The notes: a model not told the origin generated them from the letters alone. Positions 1 through 13,170 are shown, counted from the stretch's first letter. The stretch: DNA of 64,000 nucleotides from Elmis aenea (GCA_947652605.1 CANTFG010000169.1:62001-126000), one strand, 5' to 3'. A program made the numbers and translations.

Positions 1-171
1 CTGTTTCTGTGATATACAAATCAATAATTAAAATTGTTCAGAAATAGTCGCTCAAGAAACATATGTATTAACTAAAGCACGGTATTTTTAGGAAATTTTT
101 AAAAATTAAAACCAGCTCATTGAAAGACATATGCAAAACAATTGTATTCCTGTAAAGAGGCGATGGATAAA
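1..171 (+). repeat. Reference monomer (phase used for all monomer positions)
   Basis: This first complete unit sets the numbering. In consensus order it has the start 'ctgttcctgt' (1-10), an AT-rich part with 'caataatta' (22-30), the variable hexamer at 36-41, an invariant 'gaaatagtcgc' (41-51), the palindrome 'acatatgt' (59-66), 'gcacggta' (77-84), a run of A and T tracts (85-111), 'ccagctcattgaaag' (112-126), 'catatgc' (128-134), the palindrome 'acaattgt' (138-145), and 'gaggcgatggataaa' (157-171). This copy is the T6, TTCAG-type variant, with A57 ('caagaaac') and T98 ('gaaattttt'). The start point is arbitrary because the array is continuous. Confidence 0.95.
59..66. other. Palindromic octamers in each monomer
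   Basis: Each standard monomer has two perfect 8-bp palindromes, 'acatatgt' at monomer positions 59-66 and 'acaattgt' at 138-145, plus a second 'catatg' at 128-133. They are kept in nearly all copies, so the array carries two CATATG sites and one CAATTG site per 171 bp. The 'aacaattttattc' variant destroys the CAATTG site at a few recurring places. Such short dyads are common in AT-rich DNA; a protein-binding role is not shown. Confidence 0.6.
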
Positions 172-378
172 CTGTTTCTGTGATATACAAATCAATAATT
201 AAAATTGTTCAGAAATAGTCGCTCAAGGAACATATGCATTAACTAAAGCACGGTATTTTTAGGTAATTATTAAAAAATAAAACCAGCTCATTGAAAGACA
301 TATGCAAAACAATTGTATTCATGTAAAGAAGCGATGGATAAACTGTTCCTGTCATATACAAATCAATAATTGAAATTG

Positions 379-395
379 TTTCGAAATAGTCGCAC
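379..395 (+). other. Partial CENP-B-box-like site (first example)
   Basis: The mammalian CENP-B box is a 17-bp site with nine essential positions, NTTCGNNNNANNCGGGN. This site reads 'tttcgaaatagtcgcac': TTCG, the central A and the following CG are all in register, so 7 of 9 positions match, and the last GG is CA here (CT in other monomers). It is seen in the subset of monomers with the TTTCG form of the variable site; monomers with TTCAG, TTTAG or TTTCA lose part of it. A 7 of 9 match is expected by chance about 0.4 times per monomer at even base composition, so this is a weak hint, not an assignment. Confidence 0.3.
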
Positions 396-2052
396 AAGGA
401 ACATATGTATTAACCAAAGCACGGTATTTTTAGGAAATTATTAAAAATTAAAACCAGCTCATTGAAAGACATATGCAAAACAATTGTATTCATGTAAAGA
501 GGCGATGGATAAACTGTTCCTGTGATATACAAATCAATAATTGAAATTGTTTCGAAATAGTCGCACAAGGAACATATGTATTAACTAAAGCACGGTATTT
601 TTAGGAAATTATTAAAAATTAAAACCAGCTCATTGAAAGACATATGCAAAACAATTGTATTCATGTAAAGAGGCGATGGATAAACTGTTCCTGTGATATA
701 CAAATCAATAATTAAAATCGTTTAGAAATAGTCGCTCAAGGAACATATGTATTAACTAAAGCACGGTATTTTTAGGAAATTATTAAAAATTAAAACCAGC
801 TCATTGAAAGACATATGCAAAACAATTGTATTCATGTAAAGAGGCGATGGATAAACTGTTCCTGTGATATACAAATCAATAATTAAAATTGTTCAGAAAT
901 AGTCGCTCAAGGAACATATGTATTAACTAATGCACGGTATTTTTAGGAAATTATTAAAAATTAAAACCAGCTCATTGAAAGACATATGCAAAACAATTGT
1001 ATTCCTGTAAAGAGGCGATGGATAAACTGTTCCTGTGATATACAAATCAATAATTAAAATTGTTTAGAAATAGTCGCTCAAGGAACATATGTATTAACTA
1101 AAGCACGGTATTTTTAGGAAATTATTAAAAATTAAAACCAGCTCATTGAAAGACATATGCAAAACAATTGTATTCATGTAAAGAGGCGATGGATAAACTG
1201 TTCCTGTGATATACAAATCAATAATTAAAATTGTTTCGAAATAGTCGCACAAGGAACATATGTATTAACTAAAGCACGGTATTTTTAGGAAATTATTAAA
1301 AATTAATACCAGCTCATTGAAAGACATATGCAAAACAATTGTATTCATGTAAAGAGGCGATGGATAAACTGTTTCTGTGATATACAAATCAATAATTAAA
1401 ATTGTTTAGAAATAGTCGCTCAAGGAACATATGTATTAACTAAAGCACGGTATTTTTAGCAAATTATTAAAAAATAAAACCAGCTCATTGAAAGACATAT
1501 GCAAAACAATTGTATTCATGTAAAGAAGCGATGGATAAACTGTTCCTGTCATATACAAATCAATAATTGAAATTGTTTCAAAATAGTCGCACAAGGAACA
1601 TATGTATTAACTAAAGCACGGTATTTTTAGGAAATTATTAAAAATTAAAACCAGCTCATTGAAAGACATATGCAAAACAATTTTATTCATGTAAAAAGGC
1701 GATGGATAAACTGTTCCTGTCATATACAAATCAATAATTAAAATTGTTTCGAAATAGTCGCACAAGAAACATATGTATTAACTAACGCACGGTATTTTTA
1801 GGAAATTTTTAAAAATTAAAACCAGCTCATTGAAAGACATATGCAAAACAATTGTATTCCTGTAAAGAGGCGATGGATAAACTGTTTCTGTGATATACAA
1901 ATCAATAATTAAAATTGTTCAGAAATAGTCGCTCAAGGAACATATGTATTAACTAAAGCACGGTATTTTTAGGAAATTATTAAAAATTAAAACCAGCTCA
2001 TTGAAAGACATATGCAAAACAATTGTATTCCTGTAAAGAGGCGATGGATAAA

Positions 2053-5000
2053 CTGTTTCTGTGACATACAAATCAATAATTAAAATTGTTCAGAAATAGT
2101 CGCTCAAGGAACATATGTATTAACTAAAGCACGGTATTTTTAGGAAATTATTAAAAATTAAAACCAGCTCATTGAAAGACATATGCAAAACAATTGTATT
2201 CATGTAAAGAGGCGATGGATAAACTGTTCCTGTGATATACAAATCAATAATTAAAATTGTTTAGAAATAGTCGCTCAAGGAACATATGTATTAACTAAAG
2301 CACGGTATTTTTAGGAAATTATTAAAAATTAAAACAAGCTCATTGAAAGACATATGCAAAACAATTGTATTCATGTAAAGAGGCGATGGATAAACTGTTC
2401 CTGTGATATACAAATCAATAATTAAAATTGTTCAGAAACAGTCGCTCAAGGAACATATGTATTAACTAAAGCACGGTATTTTTAGGAAATTATTAAAAAT
2501 TAAAGCCAGCTCATTGAAAGACATATGCAAAACAATTGTATTCATGTAAAGAGGCGATGGATAAACTGTTCCTGTGATATACAAATCAATAATTAAAATT
2601 GTTTCGAAATAGTCGCTCAAGGAACATATGTATTAACTAAAGCACGGTATTTTTAGGAAATTATTAAAAATTAAAACCAGCTCATTGAAAGACATATGCA
2701 AAACAATTGTATTCATGTAAAGAGGCGATGGATAAACTGTTCCTGTGATATACAAATCAATAATTAAAATTTTTTAGAAATAGTCGCTCAAGGAACATAT
2801 GTATTAACTAAAGCACGGTATTTTTAGGAAATTATTAAAAATTAAAACCAGCTCATTGAAAGACATATGCAAAACAATTGTATTCATGTAAAGAGGCGAT
2901 GGATAAACTGTTCCTGTGATATACAAATTAATAATTAAAATTGTTCAGAAATAGTCGCTCAAGGAACATATGTATTAACTAATGCACGGTATTTTTAGGA
3001 AATTATTAAAAATTAAAACCAGCTCATTGAAAGACATATGCAAAACAATTGTATTCCTGTAAAGAGGCGATGGATAAACTGTTCCTGTGATATACAAATC
3101 AATAATTAAAATTGTTTAGAAATAGTCGCTCAAGGAACATATGTATTAACTAAAGCACGGTATTTTTAGGAAATTATTAAAAATTAAAACCAGCTCATTG
3201 AAAGACATATGCAAAACAATTGTATTCATGTAAAGAGGCGATGGATAAACTGTTTCTGTGATATACAAATCAATAATTAAAATTGTTCAGAAATAGTCGC
3301 TCAAGGAACATATGTATTGACTAAAGCACGGTATTTTTAAGAAATTATTAAAAAATAAAACCAGCTCATTGAAAGACATATGCAAAACAATTGTATTCAT
3401 GTAAAGAAGCGATGGATAAACTGTTCCTGTCATATACAAATCAATAATTGAAATTGTTTCGAAATAGTCGCACAAGGAACATATGTATTACCTAAAGCAC
3501 GGTATTTTTAGGAAATTATTAAAAATTAAAACCAGCTCATTGAAAGACATATGCAAAACAATTGTATTCCTGTAAAGAGGCGATGGATAAACTGTTTCTG
3601 TGACATACAAATCAATAATTAAAATTGTTCAGAAATAGTCGCTCAAGGAACATATGTATTAACTAAAGCACGGTATTTTTAGGAAATTATTAAAAATTAA
3701 AACCAGCTCATTGAAAGACATATGCAAAACAATTGTATTCATGTAAAGAGGCGATGGATAAACTGTTCCTGTGATATACAAATCAATAATTAAAATTGTT
3801 TAGAAATAGTCGCTCAAGGAACATATGTATTAACTAAAGCACGGTATTTTTAGGAAATTATTAAAAATTAAAACAAGCTCATTGAAAGACATATGCAAAA
3901 CAATTGTATTCATGTAAAGAGGCGATGGATAAACTGTTCCTGTGATATACAAATCAATAATTAAAATTGTTCAGAAACAGTCGCTCAAGGAACATATGTA
4001 TTAACTAAAGCACGGTATTTTTAGGAAATTATTAAAAATTAAAGCCAGCTCATTGAAAGACATATGCAAAACAATTGTATTCATGTAAAGAGGCGATGGA
4101 TAAACTGTTCCTGTGATATACAAATCAATAATTAAAATTGTTTCGAAATAGTCGCTCAAGGAACATATGTATTAACTAAAGCACGGTATTTTTAGGAAAT
4201 TATTAAAAATTAAAACCAGCTCATTGAAAGACATATGCAAAACAATTGTATTCATGTAAAGAGGCGATGGATAAACTGTTCCTGTGATATACAAATCAAT
4301 AATTAAAATTTTTTAGAAATAGTCGCTCAAGGAACATATGTATTAACTAAAGCACGGTATTTTTAGGAAATTATTAAAAATTAAAACCAGCTCATTGAAA
4401 GACATATGCAAAACAATTGTATTCATGTAAAGAGGCGATGGATAAACTGTTCCTGTGATATACAAATTAATAATTAAAATTGTTCAGAAATAGTCGCTCA
4501 AGGAACATATGTATTAACTAATGCACGGTATTTTTAGGAAATTATTAAAAATTAAAACCAGCTCATTGAAAGACATATGCAAAACAATTGTATTCCTGTA
4601 AAGAGGCGATGGATAAACTGTTCCTGTGATATACAAATCAATAATTAAAATTGTTTAGAAATAGTCGCTCAAGGAACATATGTATTAACTAAAGCACGGT
4701 ATTTTTAGGAAATTATTAAAAATTAAAACCAGCTCATTGAAAGACATATGCAAAACAATTGTATTCATGTAAAGAGGCGATGGATAAACTGTTCCTGTGA
4801 TATACAAATCAATAATTGAAATTGTTTCGAAATAGTCGCACAAGGAACATATGTATTAACTAAAGCACGGTATTTTTAGGAAATTATTAAAAATTAATAC
4901 CAGCTCATTGAAAGACATATGCAAAACAATTGTATTCATGTAAAGAGGCGATGGATAAACTGTTTCTGTGATATACAAATCAATAATTAAAATTGTTCAG

Positions 5001-5130
5001 AAATAGTCGCTCAAGAAACATATGTATTAACTAAAGCACGGTATTTTTAGGAAATTATTAAAAATTAAAACCAGCTCATTGAAAGACATAAGCAAAACAA
5101 TTGTATTCATGTAAAGAGGCGATAGATAAA
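2053..5130 (+). repeat. Nine-monomer (1539 bp) tandem duplication inside left block
   Basis: The run of seven monomers at 2053 to about 3240 is repeated at 3592 to about 4779. Linked markers recur exactly 1539 bp (9 x 171) apart: 'gtgacat' at 2061 and near 3600, 'aaagcc' at 2502 and 4041, then the same order of 'gaaacagtcgc', 'aaattttttag' and 'caaattaataatt'. The last two monomers of each nine differ. The first copy ends with the A106/A159 pair, and the second with 'ttaatacc' followed by 'caagaaac'. The spacing unit is thus nine monomers but the clean match is about seven. This points to an out-of-register exchange, followed by replacement at the edge. Confidence 0.8.
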
Positions 5131-6156
5131 CTGTTCCTGTGATATACAAATCAATAATTAAAATTGTTTCGAAATAGTCGCTCAAGGAACATATGTATTA
5201 ACTAAAGCACGGTATTTTTAGGAAATTATTGAAAATTAAAACCAGCTCATTGAAAGACATATGCAAAACAATTGTATTCATGTAAAGAGGCGATGGATAA
5301 ACTGTTCCTGTGATATACAAATCAATAATTGAAATTGTTTCGAAATAGTCGCACAAGGAACATATGTATTAACTAAAGCACGGTATTTTTAGGAAATTAT
5401 TAAAAATTAATACCAGCTCATTGAAAGACATATGCAAAACAATTGTATTCATGTAAAGAGGCGATGGATAAACTGTTTCTGTGATATACAAATCAATAAT
5501 TAAAATTGTTTAGAAATAATCGCTCAAGGAACATATGTATTAACTAAAGCACGGTATTTTTAGGAAATTATTAAAAAATAAAACCAGCTCATTGAAAGAC
5601 ATATGCAAAACAATTGTATTCATGTAAAGAAGCGATGGATAAACTGTTCCTGTCATATACAAATCCATAATTGAAATTGTTTCAAAATAGTCGCACAAGG
5701 AACATATGTATTAACTAAAGCACGGTATTTTTAGGAAATTATTAAAAATTAAAACCAGCTCATTGAAAGACATATGCAAAACAACTTTATTCATGTAAAA
5801 AGGCGATGGATAAACTGTTCCTGTCATATACAAATCAATAATTGAAATTGTTTCGAAATAGTCGCACAAGGAACATATGTATTAACTAAAGCACGGTATT
5901 TTTAGGAAATTAGTAAAAATTAAAACCAGCTCTTTGAAAGACATATGCAAAACAATTGTATTCATGTAGAGAGGCGATGGATAAACTGTTTCTGTGATAT
6001 ACAAATTAATAATTAAAATTGTTCAGAAATAGTCGCTCAAGGAACATATGTATTAACTAAAGCACGGTATTTTTAGGAAATTATTAAAAATTAAAACCAG
6101 CTCATTGAAAGACATATGCAAAACAATTGTATTCCTGTAAAGAGGCGATGGATAAA

Positions 6157-9100
6157 CTGTTTCTGTGATATACAAATCAATAATTAAAATTGTTCAGAAA
6201 TAGTCGCTCAAGAAACATATGTATTAACTAAAGCACGGTATTTTTAGGAAATTTTTAAAAATTAAAACCAGCTCATTGAAAGACATATGCAAAACAATTG
6301 TATTCCTGTAAAGAGGCGATGGATAAACTGTTTCTGTGATATACAAATCAATAATTAAAATTGTTCAGAAATAGTCGCTCAAGGAACATATGCATTAACT
6401 AAAGCACGGTATTTTTAGGTAATTATTAAAAAATAAAACCAGCTCATTGAAAGACATATGCAAAACAATTGTATTCATGTAAAGAAGCGATGGATAAACT
6501 GTTCCTGTCATATACAAATCAATAATTGAAATTGTTTCGAAATAGTCGCACAAGGAACATATGTATTAACCAAAGCACGGTATTTTTAGGAAATTATTAA
6601 AAATTAAAACCAGCTCATTGAAAGACATATGCAAAACAATTGTATTCATGTAAAGAGGCGATGGATAAACTGTTCCTGTGATATACAAATCAATAATTAA
6701 AATCGTTTAGAAATAGTCGCTCAAGGAACATATGTATTAACTAAAGCACGGTATTTTTAGGAAATTATTAAAAATTAAAACCAGCTCATTGAAAGACATA
6801 TGCAAAACAATTGTATTCATGTAAAGAGGCGATGGATAAACTGTTCCTGTGATATACAAATCAATAATTAAAATTGTTCAGAAATAGTCGCTCAAGGAAC
6901 ATATGTATTAACTAATGCACGGTATTTTTAGGAAATTATTAAAAATTAAAACCAGCTCATTGAAAGACATATGCAAAACAATTGTATTCCTGTAAAGAGG
7001 CGATGGATAAACTGTTCCTGTGATATACAAATCAATAATTAAAATTGTTTAGAAATAGTCGCTCAAGGAACATATGTATTAACTAAAGCACGGTATTTTT
7101 AGGAAATTATTAAAAATTAAAACCAGCTCATTGAAAGACATATGCAAAACAATTGTATTCATGTAAAGAGGCGATGGATAAACTGTTCCTGTGATATACA
7201 AATCAATAATTAAAATTGTTTCGAAATAGTCGCACAAGGAACATATGTATTAACTAAAGCACGGTATTTTTAGGAAATTATTAAAAATTAATACCAGCTC
7301 ATTGAAAGACATATGCAAAACAATTGTATTCATGTAAAGAGGCGATGGATAAACTGTTTCTGTGATATACAAATCAATAATTAAAATTGTTTAGAAATAG
7401 TCGCTCAAGGAACATATGTATTAACTAAAGCACGGTATTTTTAGCAAATTATAAAAAAATAAAACCAGCTCATTGAAAGACATATGCAAAACAATTGTAT
7501 TCATGTAAAGAAGCGATGGATAAACTGTTCCTTTCATATACAAATCAATAATTGAAATTGTTTCAAAATAGTCGCACAAGGAACATATGTATTAACTAAA
7601 GCACGGTATTTTTAGGAAATTATTAAAAATTAAAACCAGCTCATTGAAAGACATATGCAAAACAATTTTATTCATGTAAAAAGGCGATGGATAAACTGTT
7701 CCTGTCATATACAAATCAATAATTAAAATTGTTTCGAAATAGTCGCACAAGAAACATATGTATTAACTAACGCACGGTATTTTTAGGAAATTTTTAAAAA
7801 TTAAAACCAGCTCATTGAAAGACATATGCAAAACAATTGTATTCCTGTAAAGAGGCGATGGATAAACTGTTTCTGTGATATACAAATCAATAATTAAAAT
7901 TGTTCAGAAATAGTCGCTCAAGGAACATATGTATTAACTAAAGCACGGTATTTTTAGGAAATTATTAAAAATTAAAACCAGCTCATTGAAAGACATATGC
8001 AAAACAATTGTATTCCTGTAAAGAGGCGATGGATAAACTGTTTCTGTGACATACAAATCAATAATTAAAATTGTTCAGAAATAGTCGCTCAAGGAACATA
8101 TGTATTAACTAAAGCACGGTATTTTTAGGAAATTATTAAAAATTAAAACCAGCTCATTGAAAGACATATGCAAAACAATTGTATTCATGTAAAGAGGCGA
8201 TGGATAAACTGTTCCTGTGATATACAAATCAATAATTAAAATTGTTTAGAAATAGTCGCTCAAGGAACATATGTATTAACTAAAGCACGGTATTTTTAGG
8301 AAATTATTAAAAATTAAAACAAGCTCATTGAAAGACATATGCAAAACAATTGTATTCATGTAAAGAGGCGATGGATAAACTGTTCCTGTGATATACAAAT
8401 CAATAATTAAAATTGTTCAGAAACAGTCGCTCAAGGAACATATGTATTAACTAAAGCACGGTATTTTTAGGAAATTATTAAAAATTAAAGCCAGCTCATT
8501 GAAAGACATATGCAAAACAATTGTATTCATGTAAAGAGGCGATGGATAAACTGTTCCTGTGATATACAAATCAATAATTAAAATTGTTTCGAAATAGTCG
8601 CTCAAGGAACATATGTATTAACTAAAGCACGGTATTTTTAGGAAATTATTAAAAATTAAAACCAGCTCATTGAAAGACATATGCAAAACAATTGTATTCA
8701 TGTAAAGAGGCGATGGATAAACTGTTCCTGTGATATACAAATCAATAATTAAAATTTTTTAGAAATAGTCGCTCAAGGAACATATGTATTAACTAAAGCA
8801 CGGTATTTTTAGGAAATTATTAAAAATTAAAACCAGCTCATTGAAAGACATATGCAAAACAATTGTATTCATGTAAAGAGGCGATGGATAAACTGTTCCT
8901 GTGATATACAAATTAATAATTAAAATTGTTCAGAAATAGTCGCTCAAGGAACATATGTATTAACTAATGCACGGTATTTTTAGGAAATTATTAAAAATTA
9001 AAACCAGCTCATTGAAAGACATATGCAAAACAATTGTATTCCTGTAAAGAGGCGATGGATAAACTGTTCCTGTGATATACAAATCAATAATTAAAATTGT

Positions 9101-10089
9101 TTTGAAATAGTCGCTCAAGGAACATATGTATTAACTAAAGCACGGTATTTTTAGGAAATTATTAAAAATTAAAACCAGCTCATTGAAAGACATATGCAAA
9201 ACAATTGTATTCATGTAAAGAGGCGATGGATAAACTGTTCCTGTGATATACAAATCAATAATTGAAATTGTTTCGAAATAGTCGCACAAGGAACATATGT
9301 ATTAACTAAAGCACGGTATTTTTAGGAAATTATTAAAAATTAATACCAGCTCATTGAAAGACATATGCAAAACAATTGTATTCATGTAAAGAGGCGATGG
9401 ATAAACTGTTTCTGTGATATACAAATCAATAATTAAAATTGTTCAGAAATAGTCGCTCAAGAAACATATGTATTAACTAAAGCACGGTATTTTTAGGAAA
9501 TTATTAAAAATTAAAACCAGCTCATTGAAAGACATAAGCAAAACAATTGTATTCATGTAAAGAGGCGATAGATAAACTGTTCCTGTGATATACAAATCAA
9601 TAATTAAAATTGTTTCGAAATAGTCGCTCAAGGAACATATGTATTAACTAAAGCACGGTATTTTTAGGAAATTATTAAAAATTAAAACCAGCTCATTGAA
9701 AGACATATGCAAAACAATTGTATTCATGTAAAGAGGCGATGGATAAACTGTTCCTGTGATATACAAATCAATAATTAAAATTTTTTAGAAATAGTCGCTC
9801 AAGGAACATATGTATTAACTAAAGCACGGTATTTTTAGGAAATTATTAAAAATTAAAACCAGCTCATTGAAAGACATATGCAAAACAATTGTATTCATGT
9901 AAAGAGGCGATGGATAAACTGTTCCTGTCATATACAAATCAATAATTAAAATTGTTTCGAAATAGTCGCTCAAGGAACATATGTATTAACAAAAGCACGG
10001 TATTTTTAGGAAATTATTAAAAATTAAAACCAGCTCATTGAAAGACATATGCAAAACAATTGTATTCCTGTAAAAAGGCGATGGATAAA
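6157..10089 (+). repeat. Left block, copy 2
   Basis: This stretch follows copy 1 variant by variant (T6 + TTCAG + A57 + T98 in its first unit, then 'catatgcatt', then 'taggtaatt'). It lacks one monomer present in copy 1 and has a single run of the nine-monomer segment. Its markers align with both runs of copy 1: 'aaagcc' at 8487 is 5985 bp from 2502 and 4446 bp (26 x 171) from 4041. The rare 'acataagc' variant at 9532 is likewise 4446 bp from 5086. Private changes include 'ctttcatata' near 7531, 'ttataaaaaaat' near 7450, and a 'gttttgaaatag' unit near 9097. Confidence 0.82.
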
Positions 10090-13000
10090 CTGTTTCTGTG
10101 ATATACAAATCAATAATTAAAATTGTTCAGAAATAGTCGCTCAAGAAACATATGTATTAACTAAAGCACGGTATTTTTAGGAAATTTTTAAAAATTAAAA
10201 CCAGCTCATTGAAAGACATATGCAAAACAATTGTATTCCTGTAAAGAGGCGATGGATAAACTGTTCCTGTGATATACAAATCAATAATTAAAATTGTTCA
10301 GAAATAGTCGCTCAAGGAACATATGTATTAACTAAAGCACGGTATTTTTAGGAAATTATTAAAAAAATAAAACCAGCTCATTGAAAGACATATGCAAAAC
10401 AATTGTATTCATGTAAAGAAGCGATGGATAAACTGTTCCTGTCATATACAAATCAATAATTGAAATTGTTTCGAAATAGTCGCACAAGGAACATAATGTA
10501 TTAACTAAAGCACGGTATTTTTAGGAAATTATTAAAAATTAAAACCAGCTCATTGAAAGACATATGCAAAACAATTGTATTCATGTAAAGAGGCGATGGA
10601 TAAACTGTTCCTGTGATATACAAATCAATAATTAAAATCGTTTAGAAATAGTCGCTCAAGGAACATATGTATTAACTAAAGCACGGTATTTTTAGGAAAT
10701 TATTAAAAATTAAAACCAGCTCATTGAAAGACATATGCAAAACAATTGTATTCATGTAAAGAGGCGATGGATAAACTGTTCCTGTGATATACAAATCAAT
10801 AATTAAAATTGTTCAGAAATAGTCGCTCAAGGAACATATGTATTAACTAATGCACGGTATTTTTAGGAAATTATTAAAAATTAAAACCAGCTCATTGAAA
10901 GACATATGCAAAACAATTGTATTCCTGTAAAGAGGCGATGGATAAACTGTTCCTGTGATATACAAATCAATAATTAAAATTGTTTAGAAATAGTCGCTCA
11001 AGGAACATATGTATTAACTAAAGCACGGTATTTTTAGGAAATTATTAAAAATTAAAACCAGCTCATTGAAAGACATATGCAAAACAATTGTATTCATGTA
11101 AAGAGGCGATGGATAAACTGTTCCTGTGATATACAAATCAATAATTGAAATTGTTTCGAAATAGTCGCACAAGGAACATATGTATTAACTAAAGCACGGT
11201 ATTTTTAGGAAATTATTAAAAATTAATACCAGCTCATTGAAAGACATATGCAAAACAATTGTATTCATGTAAAGAGGCGATGGATAAACTGTTTCTGTGA
11301 TATACAAATCAATAATTAAAATTGTTTAGAAATAGTCGCTCAAGGAACATATGTATTAACTAAAGCACGGTATTTTTAGGAAATTATTAAAAAATAAAAC
11401 CAGCTCATTGAAAGACATATGCAAAACAATTGTATTCATGTAAAGAAGCGATGGATAAACTGTTCCTGTCATATACAAATCAATAATTGAAATTGTTTCA
11501 AAATAGTCGCTCAAGGAACATATGTATTAACTAAAGCACGGTATTTTTAGGAAATTATTAAAAATTAAAACCAGCTCATTGAAAGACATATGCAAAACAA
11601 TTTTATTCATGTAAAAAGGCGATGGATAAACTGTTCCTGTCATATACAAATCAATAATTGAAATTGTTTCGAAATAGTCGCACAAGAAACATATGTATTA
11701 ACTAAAGCACGGTATTTTTAGGAAATTTTTAAAAATTAAAACCAGCTCATTGAAAGACAAATGCAAAACAATTGTATTCCTGTAAAGAGGCGATGGATTA
11801 ACTGTTTCTGTGATATACAAATCAATAATTAAAATTGTTCAGAAATAGTCGCTCAAGGAACATATGTATTAACTAAAGCACGGTATTTTTAGGAAATTAT
11901 TAAAAATTAAAACCAGCTCATTAAAAGACATATGCAAAACAATTGTATTCCTGTAAAGAGGCGATGGATAAACTGTTTCTGTGACATACAAATCAATAAT
12001 TAAAATTGTTCAGAAATAGTCGCTCAAGGAACATATAAATTAACTAAAGCACGGTATTTTTAGGAAATTATTAAAAATTAAAACCAGCTCATTGAAAGAC
12101 ATATGCAAAACAATTGTATTCATGTAAAGAGGCGATGGATAAACTGTTCCTGTGATATACAAATCCATAATTAAAATTGTTTAGAAATAGTCGCTCAAGG
12201 AACATATGTATTAACTAAAGCACGGTATTTTTAGGAAATTATTAAAAATTAAAACCAGCTCATTGAAAGACATATGCAAAACAATTGTATTCATGTAAAG
12301 AGGCGATGGATAAACTGTTCCTGTGATATACAAATCAATAATTAAAATTGTTCAGAAACAGTCGCTCAAGGAACATATGTATTAACTAAAGCACGGTATT
12401 TTTAGGAAATTATTAAAAATTAAAGCCAGCTCATTGAAAGACATATGCAAAACAATTGTATTCATGTAAAGAAGCGATGGATAAACTGTTCCTGTGATAT
12501 ACAAATCAATAATTAAAATTGTTTCGAAATAGTCGCTCAAGGAACATATGTAATAACTAAAGCACGGTATTTTTAGGAAATTATTAAAAATTAAAACCAG
12601 CTCATTGAAAGACATATGCAAAACAATTGTATTCATGTAAAGAGGCGATGGATAAACTGTTCCTGTGATATACAAATCAATAATTAAAATTTTTTAGAAA
12701 TAGTCGCTCAAGGAACATATGTATTAACTAAAGCACGGTATTTTTAGGAAATTATTAAAAATTAAAACCAGCTCATTGAAAGACATATGCAAAATAATTG
12801 TATTCATGTAAAGAGGCGATGGATAAACTGTTCCTGTGATATACAAATTATTAATTAAAATTGTTCAGAAATAGTCGCTCAAGGAACATATGTATTAACT
12901 AATGCACGGTATTTTTAGGAAATTATTAAAAATTAAAACCAGCTCATTGAAAGACATATGCAAAACAATTGTATTCCTGTAAAGAGGCGATGGATAAACT

Positions 13001-13170
13001 GTTCCTGTGATATACAAATCAATAATTAAAATTGTTTAGAAATAGTCGCTCAAGGAACATATGTATTATCTAAAGCACGGTATTTTTAGGAAATTATTAA
13101 AAATTAAAACCAGCTCATTGAAAGACATATGCAAAACAATTGTAATCCTGCAAAGAGGCGATGGATAAAC
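10090..13170 (+). repeat. Left block, copy 3
   Basis: A third copy of the left block begins with the same T6/TTCAG/A57/T98 monomer. It keeps a spacing of 3935 bp from copy 2 ('aatcg' 6701 to 10636, 'gtgacat' 8046 to 11981, 'aaagcc' 8487 to 12422). That is 23 monomers plus 2 bp, and the 2 bp are two single-base insertions at 10361-10367 and near 10495. It is more decayed than the other copies, with private substitutions such as 'gacaaatgc' near 11756, 'ggattaac' near 11797, 'cattaaaag' near 11920, 'acatataaatt' near 12032 and 'aaataattg' near 12791. It ends with a unit carrying the distinctive 'taatcctgc' at 13143, a variant seen again only after 39 kb. Confidence 0.8.
10361..10500 (+). other. 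Two single-base insertions in adjacent monomers
   Basis: The A-run at 10361-10367 has seven A before 'taaaacc', where the matching variant elsewhere has six. The site near 10495 reads 'acataatgta', where all others read 'acatatgta', so one A is extra and the 8-bp palindrome is broken. Together they explain the +2 bp in the 8487-to-12422 spacing. Neither recurs elsewhere in the window, so both arose after the last copying of this block, or are sequencing errors in A-rich sequence. Confidence 0.85.

Larger units (their letters stand above)
1..6156 (+). repeat. Left block, copy 1 (36 monomers)
   Basis: Rare variants in this block recur later at one fixed distance. The 'catatgcatt' variant at 231 recurs at 6387, and 'taaccaaagc' at 411 recurs at 6567, both 6156 bp (36 monomers) away. 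After about 523-693 the offset drops to 5985 bp (35 monomers), because this copy carries one extra monomer: 'aatcg' at 716 versus 6701, 'taacgcacgg' near 1783 versus 7768, 'gtgacat' at 2061 versus 8046. The block therefore duplicates as a unit much longer than the monomer. A single 'gctctttgaaag' variant at about 5930 and a 'gtagagagg' variant near 5967 lie near its right end. There are no length changes in this block. Confidence 0.85.

Noticed and set aside
3287..3475. 62-codon open frame on the minus strand
   Set aside because: It lies wholly inside the satellite, begins at a TTG rather than ATG, and exists only because one substitution removes the stop found in other monomers. No coding signal.
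12382..12675. 97-codon open frame on the minus strand
   Set aside because: It is a read-through of more than one and a half satellite monomers, starting at TTG; its peptide repeats itself with the monomer. A by-product of the 171-bp period being divisible by three.
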